A stretch of 64,000 bases of DNA from Pseudonocardia sp. SCN 73-27 (GCA_001725415.1 MEGH01000003.1:197859-261858), one strand, 5' to 3'; shown: positions 1 through 8,466, counted from the first letter of the stretch. Numbers and translations are program-made. The notes: generated by a model not told the origin, from the sequence alone.

Positions 1-832
1 CGTTCGTGTCGGTGTCGGTGTCGGTGTTCGTGGCGTTCAGGACGTCGTCGACCTGGGCGATGTTCGTCATCTTCTCGACGATGTCGCGCCGGGTCAGGTC
101 CGCGACCGGCCATGGGCCAAGGGCAGCCCCATCACGTAGCACCGTCACGCGATCGGCGATGCGGAAGATCTCGCCCAGGCGGTGCGACACGTACAGGACC
201 GCAGTACCCCGGGCACGGACCTTCGTCACCAGGTCGAGCAGGTGCTCGACGTCGGGTGCGGGCATGGCGCTGGTCGGCTCGTCGAGGACGAGCACCGATA
301 CGGCCGTCTCTGCGCCTTGGAGCGCCCGCGCGATCGCCACGACCGTCTGCTCCACCACCGACAGGTTGGCGACCGGTTCGCGCACGTCGAAGTCGTGGCC
401 GAACGAGCGGATCGCCTCCTTCGCCAGCGTCTCGTGCTCGCGCCAGTCGATGAGACCGAGTGGCGTTCGTGAGTAGCCGAAGCCGAGGCTGAGGTTCTCG
501 ACCGCGCCGAGCTGGCCTACGAGGCCGAGATCCTGGTGGACGAACCGCAGCCCGGCACGGTGCGAGTCCGCCGCGTCACCGAGCCGCAGGGGCTCGCCTG
601 ACACGGTCGCGGCGCAGCCGGGGTCAGGCGTGTGGAATCCGGCGAGTACTTTGATGAGGGTCGACTTACCTGAACCGTTCTGCCCGACGAGCGCGTGGAC
701 CTCGCCGGGGCGGATATCGAGGTCGACCTGGCGCAGCGCACGGGTCCCGCCAAAGGTCTTGCTGAGCTGCTGGATGGCCAGAGCGTCCGGAGAGTCCACC
801 GCAGTCGCCGGCGATCCGCCTGCGGGTGTCAC
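1..832 (-). CDS. Sugar-type ABC transporter ATP-binding protein, C-terminal half outside the window
   Basis: ATPase subunit of an importer of the RbsA/MglA/XylG class, acting at the inner face of the membrane to power uptake of a sugar or sugar-like solute. Read from GTG 832: Walker A GQNGSGKST at residues 50-58, a degenerate signature (NLSVVEQ then AIARAL) as usual in this class, and Walker B LVLDEPTSA with D184/E185. The visible 277 residues are the first of the two nucleotide-binding domains expected. The last residues are a Thr-Asp run encoded by a GTCGGT repeat at 8-25, probably the inter-domain linker. It lies 45 bases downstream of the PhyH gene on the same strand, so it may share that transcript. 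Permease and solute-binding genes would be expected to the left of the window. The substrate cannot be read from this subunit. Confidence 0.85.
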   Translation of the reverse strand, partial: MTPAGGSPATAVDSPDALAIQQLSKTFGGTRALRQVDLDIRPGEVHALVGQNGSGKSTLIKVLAGFHTPDPGCAATVSGEPLRLGDAADSHRAGLRFVHQDLGLVGQLGAVENLSLGFGYSRTPLGLIDWREHETLAKEAIRSFGHDFDVREPVANLSVVEQTVVAIARALQGAETAVSVLVLDEPTSAMPAPDVEHLLDLVTKVRARGTAVLYVSHRLGEIFRIADRVTVLRDGAALGPWPVADLTRRDIVEKMTNIAQVDDVLNATNTDTDTDTN

Positions 833-877
833 GGCCCCGCTCCGGTGCGGGTGCGCGAACGCATCGGCGCGAACACG

Positions 878-1708
878 TCAGGATCCGCCCGTCGCGGGGT
901 CGTAGACGACCGGAAATGCGGGGTGGTCGAGCGGCTTTCCGGCGACGAGCTCGCCGCTGGCGACGTACTCGTCGGTGTAGACCGACGGGATGCCGAGCAG
1001 CGGAGCGTCGGCGGGTAGATAGGCACAGATGTAGGCCCAACGCGGGTCCTGGCTGAGGTTCTGCGGCGCACCGTGGACAGCGAAGGAGACGTGTGCGGTC
1101 GCGTCACCCGGCTGATAGGTCAATGGCTCGGAGAGCGGAAGTCGGTTGATCTGGGGCCAGTCCTCCAACGGCTGATAGAGCTCGCCGAGCTTGTGCGAGC
1201 CGTCCCGGTACCGCATCGTGCCCATCTCAGGGGTGTTCTCCGTCAGCGAGATCCAGAAGCTGACGCAGTTGGTGCGCACGAGTCGGACGTCCTGATGCCA
1301 GACAGTCACGTCGTTTCCGGCAACGGTCGTCTCCATGTCCTTCGGGAGCTTCACCGCGATGAGGTCACTGTGGTACCGCATCCGCATGTCCCTGCCGAGC
1401 AGCAGGGCCGCGTTACGGCCGAGCTGCGGGCAGAGCGCTACCTGCGCGCAGATGTCCGACTCGAACGCGCCGCGGTAGTAGTTCGCGAAGTTCGCGTTCT
1501 CGCGCCGTGAGTAGCCGGCGCGCCCGGCTTCCTTCTCGGTACCCTCGAACGCTGGTCCGACGAACGACCGTCCAGTCTCGAGCAGCCGCTCGACAACATC
1601 CGGCGGAACGAGGCCGGGCAGGAACGTCCAGCCCCGTTCCTCGATGTCGGATACCTCGTCGGGAGTGACCTCCCGGATGCCGACACCAGTACGCGTGTCC
1701 GCAGTCAT
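878..1708 (-). CDS. Phytanoyl-CoA dioxygenase (PhyH) family Fe(II)/2-oxoglutarate oxygenase
   Basis: A 276-residue non-haem iron oxygenase that would hydroxylate a small organic substrate with 2-oxoglutarate as co-substrate. The facial triad is visible as H138-x-D140 in WHQD and a distal H212 in AVHGAP. R223 (DPRWAYICAYL) is placed to bind 2-oxoglutarate. Length is typical of bacterial PhyH proteins. The ATG at 1708 follows a good Shine-Dalgarno sequence (GGAGG). Nearby genes encode an OYE-type reductase, SDR, enolase-superfamily enzyme and ABC ATPase, which suggests a catabolic pathway for an unidentified substrate. The name reflects family membership only; activity on phytanoyl-CoA itself is not implied. 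Confidence 0.85.
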   Translation of the reverse strand: MTADTRTGVGIREVTPDEVSDIEERGWTFLPGLVPPDVVERLLETGRSFVGPAFEGTEKEAGRAGYSRRENANFANYYRGAFESDICAQVALCPQLGRNAALLLGRDMRMRYHSDLIAVKLPKDMETTVAGNDVTVWHQDVRLVRTNCVSFWISLTENTPEMGTMRYRDGSHKLGELYQPLEDWPQINRLPLSEPLTYQPGDATAHVSFAVHGAPQNLSQDPRWAYICAYLPADAPLLGIPSVYTDEYVASGELVAGKPLDHPAFPVVYDPATGGS

Positions 1709-1770
1709 CCGTCCTCCGAAAGCTGGGGGGATCCGGCTGAGGCCGTCACCACCGTGTGATTGGGTTCATG

Positions 1771-1801
1771 ATTATAAGGAGGTATATAGTCCGGTTTGCA
1801 A
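1771..1801 (-). promoter_or_regulatory. Promoter of the PhyH gene
   Basis: On the minus strand a perfect TATAAT -10 (1776-1771) lies in an AT-rich island that contrasts with the GC-rich surroundings. A TTGCAA hexamer (1801-1796) is a weak -35 at 19 bases. The predicted start of transcription near 1764 gives a 5' leader of about 56 bases carrying the SD. The AT-rich block may also contain an operator for the local GntR regulator (inference). Confidence 0.45.
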
Positions 1802-1833
1802 GCCCGGTCAAGGACGGCGCGGAGTAGTGGCCC

Positions 1834-3846
1834 TCAGCGAATCCGAAGGCCGGCGGCCCTCCCGGAGCGCAGGGCACCATCGAGATCCCGGCTGTCGGCG
1901 GCGTCTCCGACAAGGACGCCGGGCAGCGACCTGGCGGTGAGCGCCTCGTGCAGCAACCGGCGCGGAGCGCGGACGCACACAGCGACGACGCGGTCCGCCA
2001 GGGCCCTGTGGCTGGTGCGGTACTCGCCGTGCAGAGCCGCGGTGGCGAGGTCCCCGTACTCGACGATGTCTGGCAGGACCTGGTTGATTGTCCGGCCACC
2101 GGCGAAGGTGAGAGCCGGCGACGACCGCATCCGCCGCCACAGTGCTTCACGTTGCAGCGTGCCCGCGATACGCGGGGCCGGATCGTCGAAGCTCGACAAC
2201 CACAGGACCGTGGAGCCGCCCGCGAGAAGATGCTCCACGACGCCGACAGCAGACATGTCGCCGACATCGTCGAAGACGACGACGCGCTCCGGTCGGCCGG
2301 CGGGCGTCGCCAGTATCCACTCACCGGTGACGACGTGTGGCGACTCGGCACCGGGCACGACGAAACCCGGGCGTCCGCGCTGCGTGAGAACGCCCGCAGA
2401 CGACCCCGTGGCCAGCACCACGGCGTCCGTGTCGAGAACCGCCAGGTCCCGATGCCCGACCGGTGATGACAAGGCGACGTCGACGCCCGTCCGTGCCAAC
2501 TCGTCGCGCAGGTGCTCCACCAGCGCCGCGATCTCCGAACGACCGGGGGCCAGGGCGGCGACGCCGGCCTGACCCCCCAACCTGTCCGACCCCTCGAGCA
2601 GCGTCACATCATGACCCCGCAACGCTGCCGCTCGAGCCGCCTCCATCCCCGCGACGCCGCCACCGATCACCGTCACACGCCGCCCGTGTCTCGCACGTCC
2701 CGGCAACGCGCGAGAGTGCGACCCTTCCGCTCCGGCCGCGGGATTGACGGTGCAGCCGACCAGCCCGTCGTTGAACCGGCCGCCGATGCACGCCTGGTTG
2801 CAGGCGATGCACGGCCGAACCTCGTGGGAACGGCCCGCCAGTGTCAGCGTGACCAGCTGCGGGTCCGCGATCTGTGCCCGCACCATCGACACGAGATCGC
2901 ACGAGCCAGAAGCAAGCACCGCCTCGGCACGGGCGAGCGTCGGGATCCGGCCGCCGACGACCACCGGGACACCAACGCCATGCGCGACGGGAAGTGCCAG
3001 CGGCAGCTGATATCCGATCGGCTCGTCCATCGGCGCAGAGATCTTCTCGGGCGCGTAATAGGAACCGAGGGAGAGATTGACCAGGTCGACGACACCGCGC
3101 TCCGCGAGCCGGCGCGTGACATGAGCGGCATCCGCAGGGGTCGCGCCGCCGGTCACGGACTCGGAGACACTGAGCCGCACCGCCACCACGAACCATGATG
3201 GCACCGCGGCCCGGACCGCTGCGAGCACGTCCGTCGCCATTCGTGCACGCCGGTCGGCGTCACCGCCGTAGTCATCGGTGCGAAGGTTCGTGAGCGGGGA
3301 GAGGAACTGGCCGAGCAGGAACCCGTGCCCGAGCTGCACCTCCACGCCGGCGAGACCGGCATCTGCGCAGCGCGCCGCCGCGGTCGCGAAGGCGCCGACG
3401 ACGTGGTCGATCATCGCCGCGGTCATCGAGGTGGGCGTGCGTCCGTCGGGGGCGACGACCCCGGACGGAGACCAGGATGGTGATCCATCGCGCATCGTCC
3501 GCAGAGCACCCGGATGATAAAGCTGCTGCAGGACCGGAGTGTGGTGCCGGCCGCACGCATCCGCCAGCCGACCCCAGCCCTCGCCCGCGTCAGGCCGGTC
3601 CGCATACAGCGTCGCCGAGACATCCGAGGTCACGGCGGCGGCCTCGAGAACGGTGAGACCGGTACCGCCCCGAGCCCTGGCCTCGTGGTAAGCCACGAGT
3701 CGGTCGCCGATGCCGTCTCGTGCGAAGCCGGTCACGTGCGCAGAGAACACCACCCGGTTGCGCAGGGTCATCCCTCGCACCGTCAGCGGCCGCGTCAACA
3801 GAGGCGTTGCGACCGCAACACCGGGCGACATCGCCTCTTGAGCCAT
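1834..3846 (-). CDS. OYE-type NADH:flavin oxidoreductase with Fe-S and FAD/NAD domains (2,4-dienoyl-CoA reductase-like)
   Basis: A 670-residue multidomain flavoenzyme. Residues ~15-340 are an Old Yellow Enzyme TIM barrel (FMN). C346-x2-C349-x3-C353-x11-C365 is the [4Fe-4S] binding motif seen in dienoyl-CoA reductase and trimethylamine dehydrogenase. From residue ~390 a Rossmann fold begins (VTVIGGGVAG) that should bind FAD/NAD(P)H. The likely role is NAD(P)H-dependent reduction of an enone or dienoyl substrate, or demethylation in the TMADH sense. The ATG at 3846 has no SD but sits 7 bases from a TAGTAT -10, so the mRNA is probably leaderless. It is divergent from the SDR gene at 3917. The same architecture occurs among oxidoreductases associated with mycofactocin, but no mycofactocin gene is present here. 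Confidence 0.85.
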   Translation of the reverse strand: MAQEAMSPGVAVATPLLTRPLTVRGMTLRNRVVFSAHVTGFARDGIGDRLVAYHEARARGGTGLTVLEAAAVTSDVSATLYADRPDAGEGWGRLADACGRHHTPVLQQLYHPGALRTMRDGSPSWSPSGVVAPDGRTPTSMTAAMIDHVVGAFATAAARCADAGLAGVEVQLGHGFLLGQFLSPLTNLRTDDYGGDADRRARMATDVLAAVRAAVPSWFVVAVRLSVSESVTGGATPADAAHVTRRLAERGVVDLVNLSLGSYYAPEKISAPMDEPIGYQLPLALPVAHGVGVPVVVGGRIPTLARAEAVLASGSCDLVSMVRAQIADPQLVTLTLAGRSHEVRPCIACNQACIGGRFNDGLVGCTVNPAAGAEGSHSRALPGRARHGRRVTVIGGGVAGMEAARAAALRGHDVTLLEGSDRLGGQAGVAALAPGRSEIAALVEHLRDELARTGVDVALSSPVGHRDLAVLDTDAVVLATGSSAGVLTQRGRPGFVVPGAESPHVVTGEWILATPAGRPERVVVFDDVGDMSAVGVVEHLLAGGSTVLWLSSFDDPAPRIAGTLQREALWRRMRSSPALTFAGGRTINQVLPDIVEYGDLATAALHGEYRTSHRALADRVVAVCVRAPRRLLHEALTARSLPGVLVGDAADSRDLDGALRSGRAAGLRIR

Positions 3847-3853
3847 CGCCGCG

Positions 3854-3863
3854 ATACTAGTCT
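3854..3863. promoter_or_regulatory. Overlapping back-to-back -10 boxes of a bidirectional promoter
   Basis: Minus-strand TAGTAT (3859-3854) is 7 bases from the OYE start at 3846. Plus-strand TAGTCT (3858-3863) should start transcription about 47 bases before the SDR. The two hexamers share two bases, so RNA polymerase binding in one direction should exclude the other. Confidence 0.45.
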
Positions 3864-3916
3864 AATGATGATCCTGTTGGTAGCGGTCGCTGCGCTGCAT
3901 GGAGAAAGGGGGCCGC

Positions 3917-4705
3917 ATGGGCCTTCTCGATGATCGGGTAGTCCTCGTCACCGGCGCCGCCCGAGGACTGGGACGGGCCATGGCCGAGCAAGTGGTGGCT
4001 GAGGGTGCGCTCTGCGTCGTCACCGACGTGACCGACGAGGCCGGACAGAGCGCGGCGAACACGATCGGGTCGCAGGCGCACTACTACCGACTCGATGTCA
4101 CCCGCGTCGACGAGTGGCACGCTGTCGTCGCCGACGTGCAGGACCGTTTCGGCCCGGTCACCGGACTGCTCAACAACGCCGCGATCTCCTCGGTCGACGG
4201 GAGACCGTCCGATTTCGCGACCGTTCCGCTCGACGACGTACGGCGGGTCCTGGAGGTCAACGTGCTGGGCGCCTGCGCAGGTATCCAGGCGGTCGTCCCG
4301 TCGATGACCGCCGCGGGGGGTGGGTCGATCGTGAACCTGTCCTCCACGGGCGGTCTCCGCGCAGTCGGCGGATTCGGGCCCTATGCGACCAGCAAGTTTG
4401 CCGTCAGGGGGATGACCAAGGCATTCGCGGCCGAGCTCGGAGAGCGCGGGATCAGGGTCAACTCGCTGCACCCCGGCCACATCGACACGCCCATGCGGCG
4501 CGCCGCGATCGAGAAGGATCCGTCGATCGGGCGAGCCCGGCTTTCCAAGCCGCTCGCGCGCGATGGGATGCCTGTGGAGATCGCACACCTGGCTACGTTC
4601 CTGCTCTCCGACCGCTCCGGCTACTGCACGGGAGCCGAGTTCGTCGCCGACGGCGGCCTCCTCGCTGGAACAAGACCGGCTGCATCGCCGGCGAGCACCC
4701 TGTGA
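3917..4705 (+). CDS. SDR-family NAD(P)-dependent oxidoreductase
   Basis: Classical short-chain dehydrogenase of 262 residues. It has the N-terminal TGAARGLG cofactor motif, NNAA after beta-4, the catalytic Ser (VNLSST) and YATSK (Tyr/Lys), and the C-terminal loop with the usual GAEFVADGG. It oxidises or reduces a hydroxyl/keto group; residue order resembles 3-alpha/20-beta-hydroxysteroid-type SDRs but the substrate is unknown. ATG 3917 is preferred over the in-frame ATG at 3899 because GGAGAAAGG (3901-3909) is an ideal SD for 3917 and would lie inside the longer version. The stop overlaps the next gene's GTG by four bases (GTGA), so the two are co-translated. Confidence 0.88.
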   Translation: MGLLDDRVVLVTGAARGLGRAMAEQVVAEGALCVVTDVTDEAGQSAANTIGSQAHYYRLDVTRVDEWHAVVADVQDRFGPVTGLLNNAAISSVDGRPSDFATVPLDDVRRVLEVNVLGACAGIQAVVPSMTAAGGGSIVNLSSTGGLRAVGGFGPYATSKFAVRGMTKAFAAELGERGIRVNSLHPGHIDTPMRRAAIEKDPSIGRARLSKPLARDGMPVEIAHLATFLLSDRSGYCTGAEFVADGGLLAGTRPAASPASTL

Positions 4706-5823
4706 TCGTCACCGAGGTCGAGATCGTCCCCTGCGCCGTTCCGCGCCGTGAGCCGATCAAGACCGTCTTCGGGACACTAGCCGCGCACGATCACGTCGTC
4801 GTCGCCGTGCGGCTCGACAGTGGAGAGTGCGGCTACGGAGAGGCCAGCCCACTGCCCTGGAACGGCGGCGAGACCGTCGCATCGGTGACCGCGATCCTCG
4901 GCCAGCATTTCGGGCCCCTCGCGCTCGGCCATGACGTCCGACGCCCGGCGCAGTTGCAGGATGCCTTGGACCGCACCACGTTCACTGCCAATCCCTCCGC
5001 GCGGGCAGCACTCGAACTCGCGCTGCTGGACGCCCGAGGTCGCGCCCTGCGCGTCCCGTCACGCCATCTGCTCGGAGGGTTCGCAGATTCGGTCCGAGCC
5101 ACGGCCATCCTCGGATCCGGCAGCCCGAGCGTGGTTGCAGAGGAGGCCGCGACCTACCAGGCGACGGTCGGCGTCACTTCCTTCAAGATCAAAGTCGGTC
5201 TCGGCTTGCGAGCGGACGTCGAGCTGGTGCGGACCGTCCGCGAGGCGGTCGGGCCCCGTGCGGTGATCTATGCCGACGCCAACCAGGCCTACACCGCGCA
5301 GGAGGCGCTGGCGTTCCTGCAGTCGCTCGGCGACGCCAGGCTCGACTGGTTCGAGGAACCGTGCCCGGTCGCGGCGGCTTCGGCCCGGAGAACCCTCGTG
5401 GCCTCGTCGCCGGTACCGGTCCTCGCCGACGAGACATGCGGCGACGTGGACACCGCCGTCACCTCGGTCCTCGGCGGCCTCTCGACGATGCTGTCGGTGA
5501 AGCCCGCTCGAACCGGCGTGTCCCGGTCTCTGCAGCTGGCTGAGTTCTGCCGGTCGACCGGCACTCCTGCCATCATCGGCTCGACCGGAGAGACTGCCCT
5601 CGGTGTGTACGGGTCGGCAGCCGTCGCGGCGTCGTCGGGCTGGACGGCGGCCAGGCCCGCAGAGCTCCTCATGCATCGTGACCTTGCCGTCGACCTCGCA
5701 CCGCGGCCTGTCGTCGCCGACGGCGTCCTCCATCTGCCCGATTCGAACGGTCTGGGCCCCGACGTCGACCGGGCGGCACTCGACGCGGTCACGACCGCCG
5801 CCCCGACCGTGTTGCAGCATTGA
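4702..5823 (+). CDS. Enolase-superfamily enzyme (muconate-lactonizing / mandelate racemase group)
   Basis: A 373-residue protein with the full enolase-superfamily active site: K162-x-K164 (FKIKVG), metal ligands D192 (YADANQ), E218/E219 (WFEEP) and D243/E244 (ADETCG), and K267 (SVKPAR) on the opposite face. Lysines on both sides are the muconate cycloisomerase / dipeptide epimerase / o-succinylbenzoate synthase arrangement, so cycloisomerisation, epimerisation or dehydration of a carboxylate through an enediolate is expected. The GTG start at 4702 overlaps the SDR stop (GTGA). Regulation is probably by the GntR protein encoded downstream. Exact substrate not determinable. Confidence 0.85.
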   Translation: MIVTEVEIVPCAVPRREPIKTVFGTLAAHDHVVVAVRLDSGECGYGEASPLPWNGGETVASVTAILGQHFGPLALGHDVRRPAQLQDALDRTTFTANPSARAALELALLDARGRALRVPSRHLLGGFADSVRATAILGSGSPSVVAEEAATYQATVGVTSFKIKVGLGLRADVELVRTVREAVGPRAVIYADANQAYTAQEALAFLQSLGDARLDWFEEPCPVAAASARRTLVASSPVPVLADETCGDVDTAVTSVLGGLSTMLSVKPARTGVSRSLQLAEFCRSTGTPAIIGSTGETALGVYGSAAVAASSGWTAARPAELLMHRDLAVDLAPRPVVADGVLHLPDSNGLGPDVDRAALDAVTTAAPTVLQH

Positions 5824-5848
5824 GGTCAGCGTTCCCCGTGACCGCCGG

Positions 5849-6970
5849 TCAGCCGACGACGTACACCGCGTCCTCGCCCGCCTCGAACTTCGTCTCGAAC
5901 CCGACTTCGGCGCTGATCCGCTGCTGGTAGCCGGCCACCTCGACGAAACGTGGGTCCCCGCTCCGCAACGGCTCGGGCTGGCCGGAGGGATTGATCAGGC
6001 ACGGCACGAACGAGGTCGCGACGACCTGTCCGTTCTCGATCCGAGCCTGCGCAATCACGGTCTGGCGGGCCGCCGGGTGATAGGGATACGTCGGATAGTC
6101 CGGGTAGTAGGTGATCGCGTACTCGGGGTTGTGTCGCTTCATGTCCTTGACGCGCTCGGTGCTGATCGTCGGTAGGTGCACGTCCATGACGAAGTTCCCC
6201 AGCCCATGGAAGATCGTCTTCCCGCGATAGACCTCGATCCCCTTGAGAATGTGCTGGTGGTGGCCGACCACGAGGTCTGCCCCGGCGTCGATCGCCGCTC
6301 GGCCCCACTCCGACTCGTAGTCGGCCACGATCGCCGGGGTGAAATGCAGACCCCAGTGCGGCGTGACGATCACGACGTCGGCCTGCTCACGGGCCCTCGC
6401 GATGTCCTCACGAAGCATCTCGAGCGACGAGTGCTCGACATATGTATTCATACGCGCGGCGCATCCGGGCTGTTCACCCTCGGTCATCGCATAGTGCGTG
6501 GCGACGCGCAGTGGCACGCACCCGGGCTTGCCAGGGCCTGCCTCGTACCCGGGGAACAGGATCGACGAATAGCCGAGGAACGCCACCCGCGTCCCGTTGC
6601 GTTCCACGACCGCCGGCTTCCGGGCGGCCGCGAGATCCTCCCCCGCCCCGCAGGTTGCGATCCCGTGCTCGTGCAAGTGGCGCATCGTCGCGCGGAATGC
6701 GTCGTAGCCGGCGTCCATGTGGTGGTTGTTCGCGTAGGACATCACGTCGAAGCCGGCCCACGCGAGCCCGTCCACCTGCTCCGGACCAGCCCACACCACG
6801 CCCCTCGTCGCGGGATTCGGCGACCCGATCTCGGAGTAACTCGATTCGCAGTTGCCGAAGGTGATGTCGGCGGCCCGGAGAATCGGCTGGACCAACTCGA
6901 ACGCCGTCCGCGGTTCCTTCCTGTCAAGGATCACGTCCCCGACAGCACAGACGGTCAGTTTGTCGCTCAT
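5849..6970 (-). CDS. CapA-family (PGA_cap) calcineurin-like metallophosphatase
   Basis: A 373-residue metallophosphoesterase fold: GDVILDR at the start, NCESS, YANNHH (the Asn/His pair), PHWGLHF, GHHQH and HGLGNFVMD, which together form the two-metal site. In Bacillus CapA/PgsA this domain acts in poly-gamma-glutamate synthesis. Here there is no N-terminal membrane anchor or signal peptide and no capB/capC neighbour, so a soluble cytoplasmic hydrolase acting within the catabolic locus is more likely (inference). ATG 6970 has SD AAAGGAA. It converges with the enolase-superfamily gene and faces away from the GntR gene. Confidence 0.8.
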   Translation of the reverse strand: MSDKLTVCAVGDVILDRKEPRTAFELVQPILRAADITFGNCESSYSEIGSPNPATRGVVWAGPEQVDGLAWAGFDVMSYANNHHMDAGYDAFRATMRHLHEHGIATCGAGEDLAAARKPAVVERNGTRVAFLGYSSILFPGYEAGPGKPGCVPLRVATHYAMTEGEQPGCAARMNTYVEHSSLEMLREDIARAREQADVVIVTPHWGLHFTPAIVADYESEWGRAAIDAGADLVVGHHQHILKGIEVYRGKTIFHGLGNFVMDVHLPTISTERVKDMKRHNPEYAITYYPDYPTYPYHPAARQTVIAQARIENGQVVATSFVPCLINPSGQPEPLRSGDPRFVEVAGYQQRISAEVGFETKFEAGEDAVYVVG

Positions 6971-7047
6971 AGACGGAGTTCCTTTCTGCGTTCAGCGCGG
7001 TTCCGAGGCGTGTACGAGAACCCCGGAAGCCCGGGATGCACTACAGT

Positions 7048-7072
7048 TATCATTGTTGCCCTACTAGGAAGG
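7048..7072 (+). promoter_or_regulatory. Promoter and ribosome binding site of the GntR gene
   Basis: A TATCAT -10 at 7048-7053 lies in a short AT-rich island, followed by an AGGAAGG SD (7066-7072) seven bases before GTG 7080. The island carries TTGCCCTAC-TAGGAAG, which resembles TTACCCTA-TAAGAAG at 8017-8031, a possible shared operator. Confidence 0.45.
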
Positions 7073-7079
7073 CTCGCTC

Positions 7080-7880
7080 GTGGAACGTCAACAGCAGAGC
7101 GGCAGCTCCGAAGGGACGGCCGAGAGGACGCCCCGCCGCCGCCCCGAGAGCCGTCGGGCACACAAGGTTGCGCTCACCATCGCGCAGCAGATCGTTGACG
7201 ACATCACCGAAGGCGATCTCGGTCCTGGCACGAAGCTCGCCAGCGAGCGCGAGATGCTCGAGCGGTTCTCCGCCGGGCGTGGGACATTGCGCGAATCGCT
7301 CCGCTTCCTCGAGATGAGCGGCGCCATTGCTGTCAAGGCGGGTCCTCACGGTGGCCCCATCGTCGGTGATCCTGACGGCGAGGACCTGGCCCGCGTCCTC
7401 GGTCTCTTCCTCCAGCTGCGGCGTGTCCCGTTCAAGGCGATCGTCGACGCCCGCGAGATCCTCGAGCCGGAGCTCGCCGGGCTCGCCGCCGAGCGAGGCT
7501 CGGACAGCCAGCTCGCCGATATCGGGGATTCGATCGAGGGGATGCAGGCATTTCTCGACGACGAGCGCAACTTCCTGGCGGAGAACGATCACTTCCATGC
7601 CGCGGTCGCGTCCGCCGCTGGCAACGAGCTCTTCGCGCTGGTCATTGCCTCCATGCACACGATTACCGACGGCGTCCCGCTCGGCCTCAGCTACGAGCTG
7701 TCCCGGCGGGAGTCCGTCCTGCGCTCCCACGAAGAGATCTTCGAGTCCATCAAGACTCGGGATGCCGAGGGGGCGCGATGGGCGATGCGCAAACACATGC
7801 GGCGTTTCACTGCCCGTGTGTCGACGGACTTCCCGGCGGCCTACGAGAAGCCCCTTCGCTGGCGTGATCTGGCCCCGTGA
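7080..7880 (+). CDS. GntR-family regulator, FadR subfamily (FCD domain)
   Basis: A 266-residue repressor-type protein. Residues ~25-95 are a winged helix-turn-helix (LASEREMLERF then GTLRESLRFLE) and residues ~110-245 an all-helical FCD ligand domain with the conserved metal-binding acidic/His positions (NDHFHAA, RSHEEIFE, KHM). Such proteins sense an organic acid or acyl compound and control the adjacent catabolic genes, often with autoregulation. It closes the 1-7880 locus and is the only regulator in it. GTG 7080 is fixed by a well-spaced SD. The N-terminus is Arg/Pro-rich and probably disordered. Confidence 0.88.
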   Translation: MERQQQSGSSEGTAERTPRRRPESRRAHKVALTIAQQIVDDITEGDLGPGTKLASEREMLERFSAGRGTLRESLRFLEMSGAIAVKAGPHGGPIVGDPDGEDLARVLGLFLQLRRVPFKAIVDAREILEPELAGLAAERGSDSQLADIGDSIEGMQAFLDDERNFLAENDHFHAAVASAAGNELFALVIASMHTITDGVPLGLSYELSRRESVLRSHEEIFESIKTRDAEGARWAMRKHMRRFTARVSTDFPAAYEKPLRWRDLAP

Positions 7881-8246
7881 CTGCTGGCACCCTGCCGTAT
7901 CCACCTTGGTGGTGGCGACGGTCCACGCGGGGAGCGATGAGCGGCCGACGGGGGCCACGGATGCAGCCGCGTCCAGCCCGCCCATCGAAGTCACCTCGAT
8001 CCATCGCCCGCTCTAACTATTACCCTATAAGAAGCAACTGTAGATGTGGTGCCGACGGCCCGGTGTGTCCTCGCGGGGCCCGGCCACGGCGCCGGTCCAC
8101 GCAGACGGACACGTGAGCGGCTTGTGAGACCGGGCTCCGAATGACTGGCCGAGCTCGACCGGACATCCGAGACCCACGCGCACCCGCTCCGGCGCCCGGT
8201 AGCGCGCACCGGCCCACCGGCGACGCCGGTGGTCACTGATGCGCCC
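7881..8246. other. Gene-poor stretch after the GntR gene
   Basis: No open frame here has convincing codon usage or a recognisable family. The only feature is an AT-rich, promoter-like patch at 8012-8040 (CTATTACCCTATAAG) with no intact gene on either side. It may be an orphan promoter left when a neighbouring gene was lost beside the IS110 remnant. GTGAGCGGC at 8115 resembles one half of the 40-bp palindromes but has no matching partner. Confidence 0.5.
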
Positions 8247-8418
8247 TGAATGCCCTCACCATCGTCGGCGACGGCGCCGCGTTCCCCACGCCGGCCACCT
8301 CGCCGCCTACACAGGCGTGGCCCCGGTGACCCGCCGCTCCGGCGCTCGATCAAGGGCGAGCCGCGTTCCCGGCGCGAGAACCACGCGCTGAAGTCCGCGC
8401 TGTTCTTCGGCCTCGCAG
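8247..8418 (+). pseudogene. IS110/IS116/IS902-type transposase remnant
   Basis: Three short frame segments read in order as the C-terminal part of an IS110-family transposase: LTIVGDGAAFPT, then HLAAYTGVAPVTRRSG, then SIKGEPRSRRENHALKSALF. Each change of segment needs a frame change (near 8290 and near 8340), so the gene is dead. The catalytic N-terminal RuvC-like half is absent. It marks an old insertion between the catabolic locus and the following genes. Confidence 0.75.
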
Positions 8419-8466
8419 TCTCGCCCACCCGACCAGATCACGCCGTTCACGACCGTCGTCCGGACC

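Noticed and set aside
8-25. GTCGGT microsatellite as a phase-variable repeat.
   Set aside because: It encodes a Thr-Asp linker in frame, a change in repeat number would keep the frame, and it is at the window edge, so no conclusion is possible.
8115-8134. A fifth copy of the 40-bp palindrome beginning GTGAGCGGC.
   Set aside because: There is no matching right arm within 60 bases; it may be chance or a fragment.
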